DNA from: Paenibacillus algorifonticola
GTDB taxonomy: Bacteria > Bacillota > Bacilli > Paenibacillales > Paenibacillaceae
Direction of reading: 5' to 3'
NCBI RefSeq assembly: GCF_000971975.1
Contig: NZ_LAQO01000016.1
Coordinates: 124,001-188,000, forward strand
Length of the DNA stretch: 64,000 nt
The first letter of the stretch is position 1, and every line of letters begins with the position of its first letter. The notes under the pieces were generated by a model. It searched no databases, was not told the origin of the DNA, and saw only the letters and a list, made by a program, of their open reading frames with translations. Of the stretch, positions 8,596 through 17,386 are shown piece by piece. The position numbers were made by a program, and so were the translations under genes.

Positions 8596-10344
8596 TTGCG
8601 TAATATGAGAGCGCTTTATGCGAATTTGCGTATTAAACATAAGCTGTTCCTTCTCCTCTCCGCCGTCCTCTTAACCGTTGCGGTGCTTGGCGGCGTTCTT
8701 CAGCAATATGCCTTCGACATCTACGATCGGAAAATCTATGAGCAATCTGCCAAAGCGCTAAGTCTCTCTGCTGTAAGCATTGAGAATGAGCTTCGTAAAA
8801 TCGAGCAGTTGTCCTATACGATTGCAACAGACACCAAAGTACAGGAATATTTGCGGACCATTAAGAGCGGTGGAACGGAATACGATAACTACGTGCTTCA
8901 AGTAAATATTCAGGACCGCGTCGTCAATTTGGGCGGCTTGGATAAATATATTCATTCCGTTCAGTTATATGATGTGCATGACAAGGCTTATGCAACCGGA
9001 GTGCGAACGATAAATTTGTCCGATTCAAGACTGGAGCGGCTTAAGCTGGAGACGAAGCGAAATGAAGGGGGCAATACGTGGGTAGCGCCAGGCGAAAGTG
9101 ACAGCGCGTTGTCGGCAGCCCGTGAAATTCGCAGCTATAAAAATTTGGATATGGATTATTTAGGCACCATTGTCGTGCGCGTTGACGCGGTCAAGCTGTT
9201 CCATGATTTGTCGGCTGGCCTTGACAGCAGCGGAGCTAATATGATGATTGCCAGAGGTGCGGAATTAATATATCCGGACAAGGCCATTTTTTCTATCGAA
9301 GAGCTCTTAAGTTTGACAGCTGGCTCCAGCGGATACCGCATTATGGAGCGGGAAGGCAATTCCTTTTTTGTCACCTACGTCGCTTCCAACCGAATGAATT
9401 GGTATTATTATACGATCATCTCGTTTGATGATATTTTTCGCAATTTAGTATGGGTCAAAAATTTCGTTATCGCGGCTTTTGGCTTGCTGTTTATTATATC
9501 GGGCATATTTGCACTGCGAGTTGCTAATGGCATCACCAAGCCGATTGAACGGCTTAACGCCAATATGAAGCGCATTCAACTGGGGTATTTCGATTATGTG
9601 GAGGACCCGGCGGAGCGGGCGCTTGCGATGGATGAGGTTGGCCAAATGCAGCGCAACTTCCGCATTATGGTCGAGCGAATCAATGAGCTGATTCATGAAA
9701 ACTATGTCAAGCAGCTTGCGATTAAGGATACGCAGTTCAAGGCGCTGCAAGCGAATATTAATCCGCATTTTTTGTATAATACACTAGATTCAATTAATTG
9801 GAGCGCCAAAATGAGCAATCAGCTGCAAATTTCGCAAATGGTGGAAGCGCTCGGCTCCTTGCTTCGCACGTCGATCAACTTGAAGGAGTCGATTATTCCA
9901 CTGCGGACGGAGCTGGAAATCGTCAATCATTACATTACGATTCAAACGTTTCGCTTTGAGGAACGCCTCGACTTTAAGCTTGATGTTCCGGCGGAACTGC
10001 TCAGTTGTGGTTTGCCAAAGCTGGCGCTGCAGCCGCTGATTGAGAATGCCATTCATTATGGGCTGGAAGAAATGATTGACAGCTGTACCATTCGCATTCA
10101 GGCTTATACAGAGGGGGAGTACCTGTATATCGTTGTACGGGATAACGGTCCCGGCATGGAGCAGGCCTACGCAGATAAGCTGTTAAGCGGCGAGGTGCAG
10201 ACGAAAGGAACGGGGCTTGGGCTGCGAAATATTGATGAGCGCATTAAGCTGCTGTATGGCGAGGAATATGGCCTTCATGTGAGCAGCCAGCCGAATGAAG
10301 GGGCGGCGGTCAGCCTGAAGCTGCCTTACGAAAGGAAGGATTAG
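8596..10344 (+). CDS. yesM: YesM-like sensor histidine kinase
   Basis: A 582-residue membrane histidine kinase. One transmembrane helix is near residues 16-41, followed by an extracellular Cache-like sensor region of about 245 residues, a second helix near 289-312, HAMP, the HisKA_7TM-independent 'His_kinase' block with INPHFLYNTLDS (His about 391), and an HATPase domain (PLIENAIHYG, DNGPGM, GTGLGL). The start is taken as TTG 8596, 8 nt after a GGGGG site; a GTG further upstream lies inside the preceding hairpin. It is followed two bases later by its partner regulator and then by a sugar ABC transporter and GH105 gene, as in the B. subtilis yes pectin cluster. Confidence 0.82.
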   Translation: MRNMRALYANLRIKHKLFLLLSAVLLTVAVLGGVLQQYAFDIYDRKIYEQSAKALSLSAVSIENELRKIEQLSYTIATDTKVQEYLRTIKSGGTEYDNYVLQVNIQDRVVNLGGLDKYIHSVQLYDVHDKAYATGVRTINLSDSRLERLKLETKRNEGGNTWVAPGESDSALSAAREIRSYKNLDMDYLGTIVVRVDAVKLFHDLSAGLDSSGANMMIARGAELIYPDKAIFSIEELLSLTAGSSGYRIMEREGNSFFVTYVASNRMNWYYYTIISFDDIFRNLVWVKNFVIAAFGLLFIISGIFALRVANGITKPIERLNANMKRIQLGYFDYVEDPAERALAMDEVGQMQRNFRIMVERINELIHENYVKQLAIKDTQFKALQANINPHFLYNTLDSINWSAKMSNQLQISQMVEALGSLLRTSINLKESIIPLRTELEIVNHYITIQTFRFEERLDFKLDVPAELLSCGLPKLALQPLIENAIHYGLEEMIDSCTIRIQAYTEGEYLYIVVRDNGPGMEQAYADKLLSGEVQTKGTGLGLRNIDERIKLLYGEEYGLHVSSQPNEGAAVSLKLPYERKD

Positions 10345-10345
10345 C

Positions 10346-11902
10346 TTGTTCAAAGTGCTGTTGGTAGACGATGAACGGATTATTTTAGAAGGAATTTCAC
10401 AAATTGTTCCGTGGACAAGCTCTGGCGCAGAGCTAATCGGCACAGCCAGAAATGGCCTGGAAGCATTGACTTTCATGGAAGAACAACAGCCAGATATTAT
10501 TATTTCTGATATCAAGATGCCAGGCATGGACGGGCTTCAGCTCGTAGAACGGGTAAAAGAGCTGTATCCGCAAATTGCATTCATATTGCTTTCTGGGTTT
10601 AGTGAATTTGACTATGCGCGCACCGCGATGGCTTATGGGGTCAAGCATTATTTGCTTAAGCCTTGCAATGAGACGAAGATTACGGAGGCGCTCACCGAGG
10701 TTATCGAAGAGCTCCAGTCGCAGCTCACGCAGCATCAATTCGTTCAAACGATTCAAAGCGAGCTGACCAGAGTGCTTCCCCATGCGAAAGCGCAATTTCT
10801 TAAAGAGCTGGTTACGAATAAAACGTATGGCAAGCGCGATTGGGATACGTACCGCAGGATGTTTCATATTACGCATGACACTTTGCCAATCAGGCTCATA
10901 TTGATGCAGGTGGAAGGAATGTTTGAATACGAGCATATTTTTGCGCTGACGAACATTGCCGAAGAAAAGCTTGGCGAGGAGATTGTGCTGCTTAGTACAA
11001 CGATTGGTCGTCACGTCCTGCTGCTTATTCAGGAAACGGAGCAGCAGGAGCAGCTGTTGTCGCGACTGTCAGGCATGAAATGCACCTTCACTGATTTTTA
11101 TAAGCTTGAAACGACGATTGCCGTCAGCGGTGCAGGGGGAATTACCGATGCACGTAAAATGTACCGCGAGACGCTTGAATGCCTGAACTTCCGCTTTCAT
11201 GTAGGGGAGGGTGCGATTATTACGCCTCAGGATCTTTCTACCGCAGCGGCGGCACGGCTTTCGAGCTTTGACTATGACGAGGAGCAGCTCGGCATGGAGC
11301 TGAAAGCGGGAAACTGGGAAGCCGCGAGCGAGGAGCTTGGCCGTTTTTTTCAATTGCTCGCCGATCAGCGCATGGATACGGTGCTGACGAAATCATATGT
11401 CATTCCGCTCTTCGTTTCCATTGCACGGCAAAGCGCACCGGAACGATTAAACGATTATTTGCAAATGCTTGCACGGCTTGATGAGCTGGAGACGCTGAAG
11501 GCCATTGAAGCTTTCGTGAGTCAGGCGGCTAAGGACATATGCGATGCGAATTTTGATTCATTTGCAAGCAAACAATCGACGGTTATTAAAAAAATGATTG
11601 AAGTCATAGCATCCAATCTTGCTGATCCGGCATTGTCACTCAACTGGGTAGCCAATGAAATTTTATATATGAATGCTGATTACTTAGGCAAGCTGTTCAA
11701 AAAGGAAACGGGCGAGCGCTTTTCAGCCTACGTCATGAAGCTGCGTGTGGAGAAGGCGATGGAGGAAATTGTGCGGACGGAGGACGTTAAAGTATTCGAG
11801 CTTGCGGAGCGTTTTGGCTTCGGTGATAATCCGCAATATTTCAGCCAAGTTTTTAAAAAGCATACCGGCTATACGCCATCCGACTACAAGAGATCACTAT
11901 AA
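10346..11902 (+). CDS. yesN: YesN-like response regulator with AraC output
   Basis: A 518-residue response regulator. The N-terminal receiver has the acidic pocket (LLVDDE) and phospho-acceptor Asp near residue 54 in SDIKMPGMDG. A central region of about 250 residues has no clear motif and makes it longer than B. subtilis YesN (368 residues), a common arrangement in Paenibacillus. The C-terminal about 100 residues form a double helix-turn-helix of AraC type (YLGKLFKKETGERFSAYV, then FGFGDNPQYFSQVFKKHTGYTPSDY). The start is TTG after GGAAGG. It presumably activates the following transporter and hydrolase genes when the yesM-like kinase senses pectin fragments. Confidence 0.82.
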   Translation: MFKVLLVDDERIILEGISQIVPWTSSGAELIGTARNGLEALTFMEEQQPDIIISDIKMPGMDGLQLVERVKELYPQIAFILLSGFSEFDYARTAMAYGVKHYLLKPCNETKITEALTEVIEELQSQLTQHQFVQTIQSELTRVLPHAKAQFLKELVTNKTYGKRDWDTYRRMFHITHDTLPIRLILMQVEGMFEYEHIFALTNIAEEKLGEEIVLLSTTIGRHVLLLIQETEQQEQLLSRLSGMKCTFTDFYKLETTIAVSGAGGITDARKMYRETLECLNFRFHVGEGAIITPQDLSTAAAARLSSFDYDEEQLGMELKAGNWEAASEELGRFFQLLADQRMDTVLTKSYVIPLFVSIARQSAPERLNDYLQMLARLDELETLKAIEAFVSQAAKDICDANFDSFASKQSTVIKKMIEVIASNLADPALSLNWVANEILYMNADYLGKLFKKETGERFSAYVMKLRVEKAMEEIVRTEDVKVFELAERFGFGDNPQYFSQVFKKHTGYTPSDYKRSL

Positions 11903-11926
11903 ACGTATAGTGATCTCTGTTTTTTT
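11889..11926 (+). terminator. Rho-independent terminator overlapping yesN stop codon
   Basis: A perfect 13-bp stem (11889-11901 with 11906-11918, loop AACG) followed by G and seven Ts. The gene's stop codon TAA (11900-11902) is inside the stem. It separates the regulatory genes from the transporter operon. Confidence 0.85.
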
Positions 11927-11949
11927 AACAAAAAAAGCGGTTTTCTTTA

Positions 11950-11978
11950 TTAAGAAAACGCATACAAAACGCTATAAT
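11950..11978 (+). promoter_or_regulatory. Candidate sigma-A promoter of the yesO-like gene
   Basis: TATAAT at 11973-11978 lies 17 nt after TTAAGA (11950-11955), a weak -35. The site is 55 nt before the binding-protein start. A short inverted repeat (TTTTCTT / AAGAAAA) overlaps the -35 area and may be a regulator site. Confidence 0.45.
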
Positions 11979-12032
11979 TTGATTTGTAAGCAACGTAAAT
12001 AATCATTAAGAAGAAATAAGGGGGAATACGAA

Positions 12033-13352
12033 ATGAAGAAGCAAGCTAAAAAAGTTGTTCTCGCCCTCATGGCGTCCGCACTCATGCTGGCTACTGCTTG
12101 TGGCAGCAACGCAGGAACGAATTCGGAAACAGGCACAAATGCAGGTACGAACAGCGGTGGCGGCGACAAGCCGATAACGCTTCGCATGGCATGGTGGGGT
12201 TCTGAAGCGCGCCACGAATATACGAAAAAAGTCATTGACCTTTACAAAACGAAAAATCCAAATGTAACAATTGAAGTTGAATATGCAAACTATGATGATT
12301 ATTGGAAAAAAATCGCTCCGCAAGCAGCAGCAAATGAGCTTCCCGACATTATGCAAATTGATACTGGCTACTACGCACAATATGCAGGCAAAGGCCAACT
12401 GGCGGACCTAACACCGTATTTTGGCAAAGAAATTGATGTAACAAACATTTCTGAAAATGCTTTGAACGGTGGCAAATTGGGCGATGGCGTGTTCGGGATG
12501 AACCTTGGCGTCAACTCCCTCGGCTTCCAATACGATCCGGCAACGCTTGCCAAAGCTGGCATAGACAGCATTCCAGAAAATTGGTCGTGGGATGACTATC
12601 TGTCCATCGCGGCGAAAGCGAAGGAGAACGGCATTTATATCGACGGCGGCATGCGAGCAGAAGTTTTCTTCGGCTACTACCTCCGTACAGTAGGCAAGAA
12701 GCTTTACAACGATGCAGGTAATGGACTTGGCTATGAAGACGATCAATTGTTCGTAGATTTCTTTGGCAAACTGGCTGATCTCGTGAAATCCGGCGCAGCG
12801 CCAACTCCAGATACACTCGCTCAAATTAAGGGCGTTGAAGACGATATGACAGTAAAAGGCACGCAAGTCGGCGTATGGCAGTGGTCCAACCAGTTTGTTG
12901 CTCTTCAGCAAGCGGTTAACCGTCCTATGGAAATTGCTCCAATGCTGAACCCAGGAGCAAAAGAAGGCCTGTATCTGAAGCCAAGCATGTTCTTCTCAAT
13001 TTCCAAAAACTCGAAAGCGAAGGAAGAAGCAGCTAAATTTATTAACTTCTTCGTTAACGATGCAGAAGCAAACAAGCTGATTCTCGGCGAGCGTGGCGTT
13101 CCAGTATCCAGTGTTATTAAAGAAGAGCTTAAACCGCTATTGTCCCCAGAGCAAGTTCAAGTATTTGATTATGTAGCTTGGTCGGAAGCAAACAGCTCCC
13201 CAATGGATCCGGTTGATCCTATCGGTGCTATCGAAGTATTTGCTTCGCTGAAAAGCTTGACGGAGCAACTGAACTACGGACAAATTTCGGCAGAGGATGC
13301 TGCTAAGAAATTTAGAAGTGAAGCAGAAAACGTATTGAAGAAAAATAAATAA
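12033..13352 (+). CDS. yesO: Sugar ABC transporter substrate-binding lipoprotein (YesO-like)
   Basis: A 439-residue family 1 extracellular solute-binding protein. The signal peptide ends in a lipobox, MLATAC, with lipidation at Cys near residue 23, followed by a Gly/Asn/Thr-rich linker. The mature domain has the family patterns ITLRMAWWGSEARHEYTKKV and LADLTPYF. It is the first gene of a transporter operon followed by two permeases and a GH105 hydrolase, matching B. subtilis yesOPQR (YesO is 427 residues). The likely ligand is an unsaturated rhamnogalacturonan oligosaccharide. No ATPase is encoded here, so an MsmX-type shared ATPase probably powers it. Confidence 0.82.
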   Translation: MKKQAKKVVLALMASALMLATACGSNAGTNSETGTNAGTNSGGGDKPITLRMAWWGSEARHEYTKKVIDLYKTKNPNVTIEVEYANYDDYWKKIAPQAAANELPDIMQIDTGYYAQYAGKGQLADLTPYFGKEIDVTNISENALNGGKLGDGVFGMNLGVNSLGFQYDPATLAKAGIDSIPENWSWDDYLSIAAKAKENGIYIDGGMRAEVFFGYYLRTVGKKLYNDAGNGLGYEDDQLFVDFFGKLADLVKSGAAPTPDTLAQIKGVEDDMTVKGTQVGVWQWSNQFVALQQAVNRPMEIAPMLNPGAKEGLYLKPSMFFSISKNSKAKEEAAKFINFFVNDAEANKLILGERGVPVSSVIKEELKPLLSPEQVQVFDYVAWSEANSSPMDPVDPIGAIEVFASLKSLTEQLNYGQISAEDAAKKFRSEAENVLKKNK

Positions 13353-13365
13353 AAGTTGGAAAAGC

Positions 13366-13398
13366 GGGCGATGGCGCTTGTTAGGCGGCCCATCGCCC
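13366..13398 (+). promoter_or_regulatory. Intercistronic hairpin between yesO-like and yesP-like genes
   Basis: GGGCGATGG (13366-13374) pairs perfectly with CCATCGCCC (13390-13398). There is no T tract. Such hairpins after a binding-protein gene commonly protect the upstream mRNA or attenuate, giving more binding protein than permease. Confidence 0.55.
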
Positions 13399-13445
13399 TT
13401 CCCTTAAACCGACTTAATAGACTTCACTAGGAGCAGGAGCTGGTT

Positions 13446-14348
13446 ATGATGAAATCATTGTCCTTGCGTAACAATCTGGTTGGCTATACCTTTATATCTC
13501 CGTTTGTCATTGGCTTTCTTATTTTCACCCTCATACCTGCGGCTGCGTCCCTTTATTTCTCCTTTACGGATTATGATTTGCTGTCAGCGCCGAACTGGAT
13601 AGGGCTTGAAAATTATACGTCCATGTTTACCTCGGATGACCGCTATATGCAATCGCTTAAGGTGACTATGCTTTACGTGTTTCTGGGTGTTCCACTGCGG
13701 CTGATTTTCGCTTTATTCGTCGCTATGATCTTGAATACAACCTCGAAAGCTGTCGGGTTATATAGAACGGTGTATTATTTGCCTTCGATTATTGGAGGAA
13801 GCGTCGCAGTATCGATTATGTGGCGGAACTTGTTCGGTGATCAAGGGGTTATCAACGTGATGCTGAACTCGATAGGAATAGACAGTGTGCGCTGGTTCGG
13901 TGATCCCAATGCCGCATTGTTCATGCTCGTAACGCTATCGGTATGGCAGTTTGGTTCTTCCATGCTGATCTTCCTAGCTGGTCTGAAAAATATCCCGACT
14001 GAATTATATGAAGCGTCCGGAGTTGACGGTGCGGGCTTCTTTACAAAGTTTTTCCGTATCACATTGCCAATGCTGACGCCAATTATTTTGTTCAACCTGA
14101 TCATGCAGTTGATTAGTGCTTTTATGACCTTCGTTCCAGCCTATATTATCTCCAAAGGCGAGGGCGGTCCATTAGATGGCACGCTGCTGTATTCCTTGTA
14201 TCTGTTCCGTCAAGCCTTCGTGTTTTTCGATATGGGTTATGCATCTGCAATGGCATGGGTTATGCTCATCATCGTTGGTGTTTTGACAGCGGCAGTATTC
14301 GCAACATCGAAGCTATGGGTTCACTATGAAACGGAAGGAGGCCGCTAA
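13446..14348 (+). CDS. yesP: Sugar ABC transporter permease (YesP-like, MalF type)
   Basis: A 300-residue inner membrane permease with about six helices. The conserved EAA-type cytoplasmic loop reads YEASGVDGAGFFTKFFRITLP (near residues 180-200; the EAA-G pattern binds the ATPase). The N-terminus (LVGYTFISPFVIGFLIF) is typical of the LacF/UgpA/YesP family. It starts at ATGATG after AGGAGC and is followed after 2 nt by the second permease. It forms the transmembrane channel with the next gene product for sugars captured by the YesO-like lipoprotein. Confidence 0.85.
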   Translation: MMKSLSLRNNLVGYTFISPFVIGFLIFTLIPAAASLYFSFTDYDLLSAPNWIGLENYTSMFTSDDRYMQSLKVTMLYVFLGVPLRLIFALFVAMILNTTSKAVGLYRTVYYLPSIIGGSVAVSIMWRNLFGDQGVINVMLNSIGIDSVRWFGDPNAALFMLVTLSVWQFGSSMLIFLAGLKNIPTELYEASGVDGAGFFTKFFRITLPMLTPIILFNLIMQLISAFMTFVPAYIISKGEGGPLDGTLLYSLYLFRQAFVFFDMGYASAMAWVMLIIVGVLTAAVFATSKLWVHYETEGGR

Positions 14349-14350
14349 AC

Positions 14351-15187
14351 ATGATATTGAAAAAATTTAAGTGGCCGATTTATCACATTTTCGTTGGCTT
14401 GCTGGCGATCGTTATGGTGTATCCCGTTATTTGGCTGCTCATGAGCTCTTTTAAGCCTAGTAATCTTATTTTCACAACTTCAAGCTCGCTCATTCCTGAT
14501 CCATGGATTTGGAGCAACTACGTTACAGGTTGGATTGGGTCCTCTGGACAATCATTTATGAGTTTTATTACAAACTCGCTGAAAATCGTTATTTTTTCGA
14601 CGATCGGTGCCGTATTGTCTTCGGCTTTTATCGCCTTCGGTTTTGCACGCCTGCAGTTTAAGGGCAGAGCGATCTGGTTCGCAGTTATGATGGTTACGCT
14701 GATGCTGCCGCATGACGTTGTACTCGTTCCGCAATACATTATGTTTTCCAAGCTGGGCTGGATTGGTACGATTTCGCCGATTGTTGTACCTCAATATTTC
14801 GGTGTTCCATTCTTCATCTTCCTGATGGTTCAATTTATTCGGACCATTCCAAGAGAGATGGATGAAGCGGCTACGATTGACGGAGTTGGAAAGTTCGGAT
14901 TGTTTTTACGCATTATCCTGCCGCTCATTATTCCGGCGCTGGCAACAGCTTCGATTTTCTCCTTCTACTGGCGTTGGGAAGATTTGATGGGACCATTGCT
15001 TTACCTGAATAAACCAAGCTCTTATACGGTATCGCTCGGTTTGAAAATGTTCCTCGACAGCGAAAGTGTATCCAACTGGGGTGCCATGTTCGCGATGTCG
15101 ATCGTAAGCTTGATTCCGGTTTTAGGCGTATTCTTCTTATTCCAGCGTTATATTGTTGAAGGAATAAGCACAAGCGGGTTGAAATAG
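14351..15187 (+). CDS. yesQ: Sugar ABC transporter permease (YesQ-like, MalG type)
   Basis: A 278-residue permease of the MalG/UgpE/YesQ type. It has an N-terminal helix ending YPVIWLLMSSFKP, about five further helices, and the EAA loop MDEAATIDGVGKFGLFLRII (near 175-195). A GGAGG site lies just inside the end of the preceding permease gene, so the two are co-translated. It is the heterodimer partner of the YesP-like permease. Confidence 0.85.
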   Translation: MILKKFKWPIYHIFVGLLAIVMVYPVIWLLMSSFKPSNLIFTTSSSLIPDPWIWSNYVTGWIGSSGQSFMSFITNSLKIVIFSTIGAVLSSAFIAFGFARLQFKGRAIWFAVMMVTLMLPHDVVLVPQYIMFSKLGWIGTISPIVVPQYFGVPFFIFLMVQFIRTIPREMDEAATIDGVGKFGLFLRIILPLIIPALATASIFSFYWRWEDLMGPLLYLNKPSSYTVSLGLKMFLDSESVSNWGAMFAMSIVSLIPVLGVFFLFQRYIVEGISTSGLK

Positions 15188-15216
15188 TAATGATGAATAA
15201 TGAGGAGACGAGTGAA

Positions 15217-16251
15217 ATGACACAACTGCAATTTGATGAACAGCATTTACGTGTTGTGATCGATAAAGTCGTAGACCGTACGTTCCGTATGGATTTTGGC
15301 TGGGATTGGCCCGGCGGCGTCGCATTCTTCGGCGTATGTGAAGCTTATGAGGCAACGGGGAATGAAAAATACTTAACGCTGCTTAAAGAATGGGTGGACG
15401 AGAAGCTTGAGGACGATCTTCCTAAGCTTTCGGTTAATGGCGTATCGATTGGCCACGCTCTCATTACGTTGTACAAGGCAACCGAAGAGCGTAAGTATTT
15501 AGATATTGCAATTAAAATGGCAGATTATTTGCAAAACGATGCGGTACGGTTTGCCGAAGGCATTTTCCAGCATACGGTTAATTCTGAAACGTACAATTTC
15601 CCTGAGCAGGCTTGGGTCGATACGATGATGATGGCAGGTTACTTCCTCATTCGCATGGGCGAGCTTCTGGGACGGGAAGATTATTTGGAGGACGGACTGC
15701 TGCAATATCATGGTCATGAGCGTGTATTGCAAGACCCTATCAGCAACTTGTATTATCATGGCTGGGATAATATTGCACAAAACCATATGTCGAGCATTTT
15801 CTGGGCACGCGGCAATGGCTGGGCTGCGCTTACGATGGCAAAAGCGCTTCCGCTCATTGCAGTACAACACCCATCCTTTATGATTATTGAAGGGTCGCTG
15901 CGCGATCAGGCAGCTACGCTAGTGCGCCTGCAATCAGAGAAGGGACTCTGGCATACGATTGTGACCGACCCTACCTCCTATGAGGAAACTTCCGGTTCGG
16001 CAGGCATCGCGGCAGGCTTGTTCACTTTTGGGTCGCTGTACAATAAATATATCCAGAAGTCGATCGACGGTATTTTGGAGCAAATTACCGAAGATGGCGC
16101 AGTACAAGGTGTATCGGCTGGTACGGCTGTTATGAATGATGCGGAAGGCTATAAAGGAGTATCCTATAAACGGATTCAAGGTTGGGGTCAAGGGCTGACA
16201 CTCGCTTTCCTGGCAACGGTGCTGCAATCTAAAAAACGCGAGTTTTCGTAG
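15217..16251 (+). CDS. yesR: GH105 unsaturated rhamnogalacturonyl hydrolase (YesR-like)
   Basis: A 344-residue cytoplasmic (alpha/alpha)6-barrel hydrolase of family GH105, the same length as B. subtilis YesR. It removes the unsaturated galacturonyl residue left at the non-reducing end by rhamnogalacturonan lyases. The putative catalytic Asp is in QAWVDTMMM near residue 134 (aligned by eye with the known YteR Asp). The aromatic WARGNGWAA motif is near 195. An earlier in-frame ATG at 15190 has no good ribosome binding site; GAGGAG at 15202-15207 supports ATG 15217. There is no signal peptide, consistent with action on imported oligosaccharides. Confidence 0.85.
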   Translation: MTQLQFDEQHLRVVIDKVVDRTFRMDFGWDWPGGVAFFGVCEAYEATGNEKYLTLLKEWVDEKLEDDLPKLSVNGVSIGHALITLYKATEERKYLDIAIKMADYLQNDAVRFAEGIFQHTVNSETYNFPEQAWVDTMMMAGYFLIRMGELLGREDYLEDGLLQYHGHERVLQDPISNLYYHGWDNIAQNHMSSIFWARGNGWAALTMAKALPLIAVQHPSFMIIEGSLRDQAATLVRLQSEKGLWHTIVTDPTSYEETSGSAGIAAGLFTFGSLYNKYIQKSIDGILEQITEDGAVQGVSAGTAVMNDAEGYKGVSYKRIQGWGQGLTLAFLATVLQSKKREFS

Positions 16252-16275
16252 AAGATAGCCAAGGGAGAGAACATT

Positions 16276-17295
16276 ATGCTGCTTGATCAAATCGAGCTTT
16301 ATAATATTCAGGAAGCAGTAAAGGTGGGGGACGGCTATCGACTTAGCCGCGTCCCCGCTTTTGTGCGAGAAGGCTTGAACGGTCATGCTGCGCTGCGGGC
16401 GTTCAATACTTGCGGCTCCGAGCTGCGCTTTCGCATGGTGAGTGATGAAGTGAAGGTGACGCTGCGCCGGGAGCATGCCGATACAGCAACGCGGAACGGG
16501 GTAGCGGAGGTTTTTTTTGGTTCTTTTCAAGCGCCATATGGCATTACCCCGCAAGTGATTAGCACAGAAGCGACAACCTTCGTCATTAAGAAGCCTGATC
16601 ACATAGATCAGCTCAAGCTGCTTGCGAAAAATCAAAGCATGCGTTTTGATGCAGAGCTGGTTCGAGTGCTGCTGCCCTATGATTGGGAATGTCGCTACAT
16701 AAGTATTGAAGGAGAAGTACTGCCGCCGCTTGCTGAGCAATCACCGACTCGCAAAATGCTGAGCTACGGCTCATCCATTACGCATGGCGGCGATGCGCTT
16801 GGGCCAAGTGGTACTTACGCCATGCGGACTGCCGAGAAGCTGGGCGTTGATCTAATCAGCATGGGTTTTGCTGGAAGCGCTCATATGGATGAAGCAGCGG
16901 CGCGTTATATCGCATCGCGTGAGGACTGGGAGTTTGCGACATTTGAGATGGGCATTAATGTATTCCGTATTTGGGAGCCAGAGCAGTTTGCGGAGAAGGT
17001 CCGCAGCTTTGTTCAGGCAATTGCTGAGCAGCATAGGGACCGCTGGCTGTTTTTTACAGATATGTTCACCTGTGTGCATGATGCTGAAGATAATCCAAAG
17101 GCGGAGCAATTCCGCCGTATCGTACAGGAAAATGTGGAACAGCTCGGTTTGCCTAACGCGGTATATATATCGGGCAGGAAGCTGTTGACTTCTTTCGCAG
17201 GTTTATCCGCCGATCTTATACATCCTTCCGCTGCGGGCCAAGAAGAAATTTCTGAGCATTTGACGAGGCATATTTTACAGCATATAGGCGGGTAG
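16276..17295 (+). CDS. SGNH/GDSL-family esterase, probably carbohydrate deacetylase
   Basis: A 339-residue protein. The N-terminal about 155 residues are a beta-rich accessory domain, followed by an SGNH hydrolase: block I GSSITHGG near 164 (Ser nucleophile), FEMGIN as a weak block III, and block V DLIHPS (Asp/His) near 312. The arrangement is of the CE2/CE3-like acetylesterases. Its place last in a pectin operon suggests removal of acetyl groups from rhamnogalacturonan fragments, the job done by YesT/YesY in B. subtilis, although those are shorter. No signal peptide is visible, so it would act inside the cell. Confidence 0.7.
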   Translation: MLLDQIELYNIQEAVKVGDGYRLSRVPAFVREGLNGHAALRAFNTCGSELRFRMVSDEVKVTLRREHADTATRNGVAEVFFGSFQAPYGITPQVISTEATTFVIKKPDHIDQLKLLAKNQSMRFDAELVRVLLPYDWECRYISIEGEVLPPLAEQSPTRKMLSYGSSITHGGDALGPSGTYAMRTAEKLGVDLISMGFAGSAHMDEAAARYIASREDWEFATFEMGINVFRIWEPEQFAEKVRSFVQAIAEQHRDRWLFFTDMFTCVHDAEDNPKAEQFRRIVQENVEQLGLPNAVYISGRKLLTSFAGLSADLIHPSAAGQEEISEHLTRHILQHIGG

Positions 17296-17334
17296 AGACC
17301 AAACAGTGCGATAGGCAGGACAAAAATTTGCAGT

Positions 17335-17373
17335 AAAAAACGCTTCTCCACTTCAGGTGGGGAGGCGTTTTTT
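17335..17373. terminator. Bidirectional terminator between esterase and MFS genes
   Basis: An A run (17335-17340), an 11-bp stem (CGCTTCTCCAC at 17341-17351 with GTGGGGAGGCG at 17357-17367, two G-T pairs) and a T run make this work on both strands for the convergent genes. Confidence 0.85.
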
Positions 17374-17386
17374 ACTATCTGCTTAT

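Noticed and set aside
15934..16740. Long minus-strand reading frame (268 codons) opposite the GH105 and esterase genes
   Set aside because: It spans two well-supported plus-strand genes, has no domain or ribosome binding site, and its translation is Cys/His-rich antisense noise.
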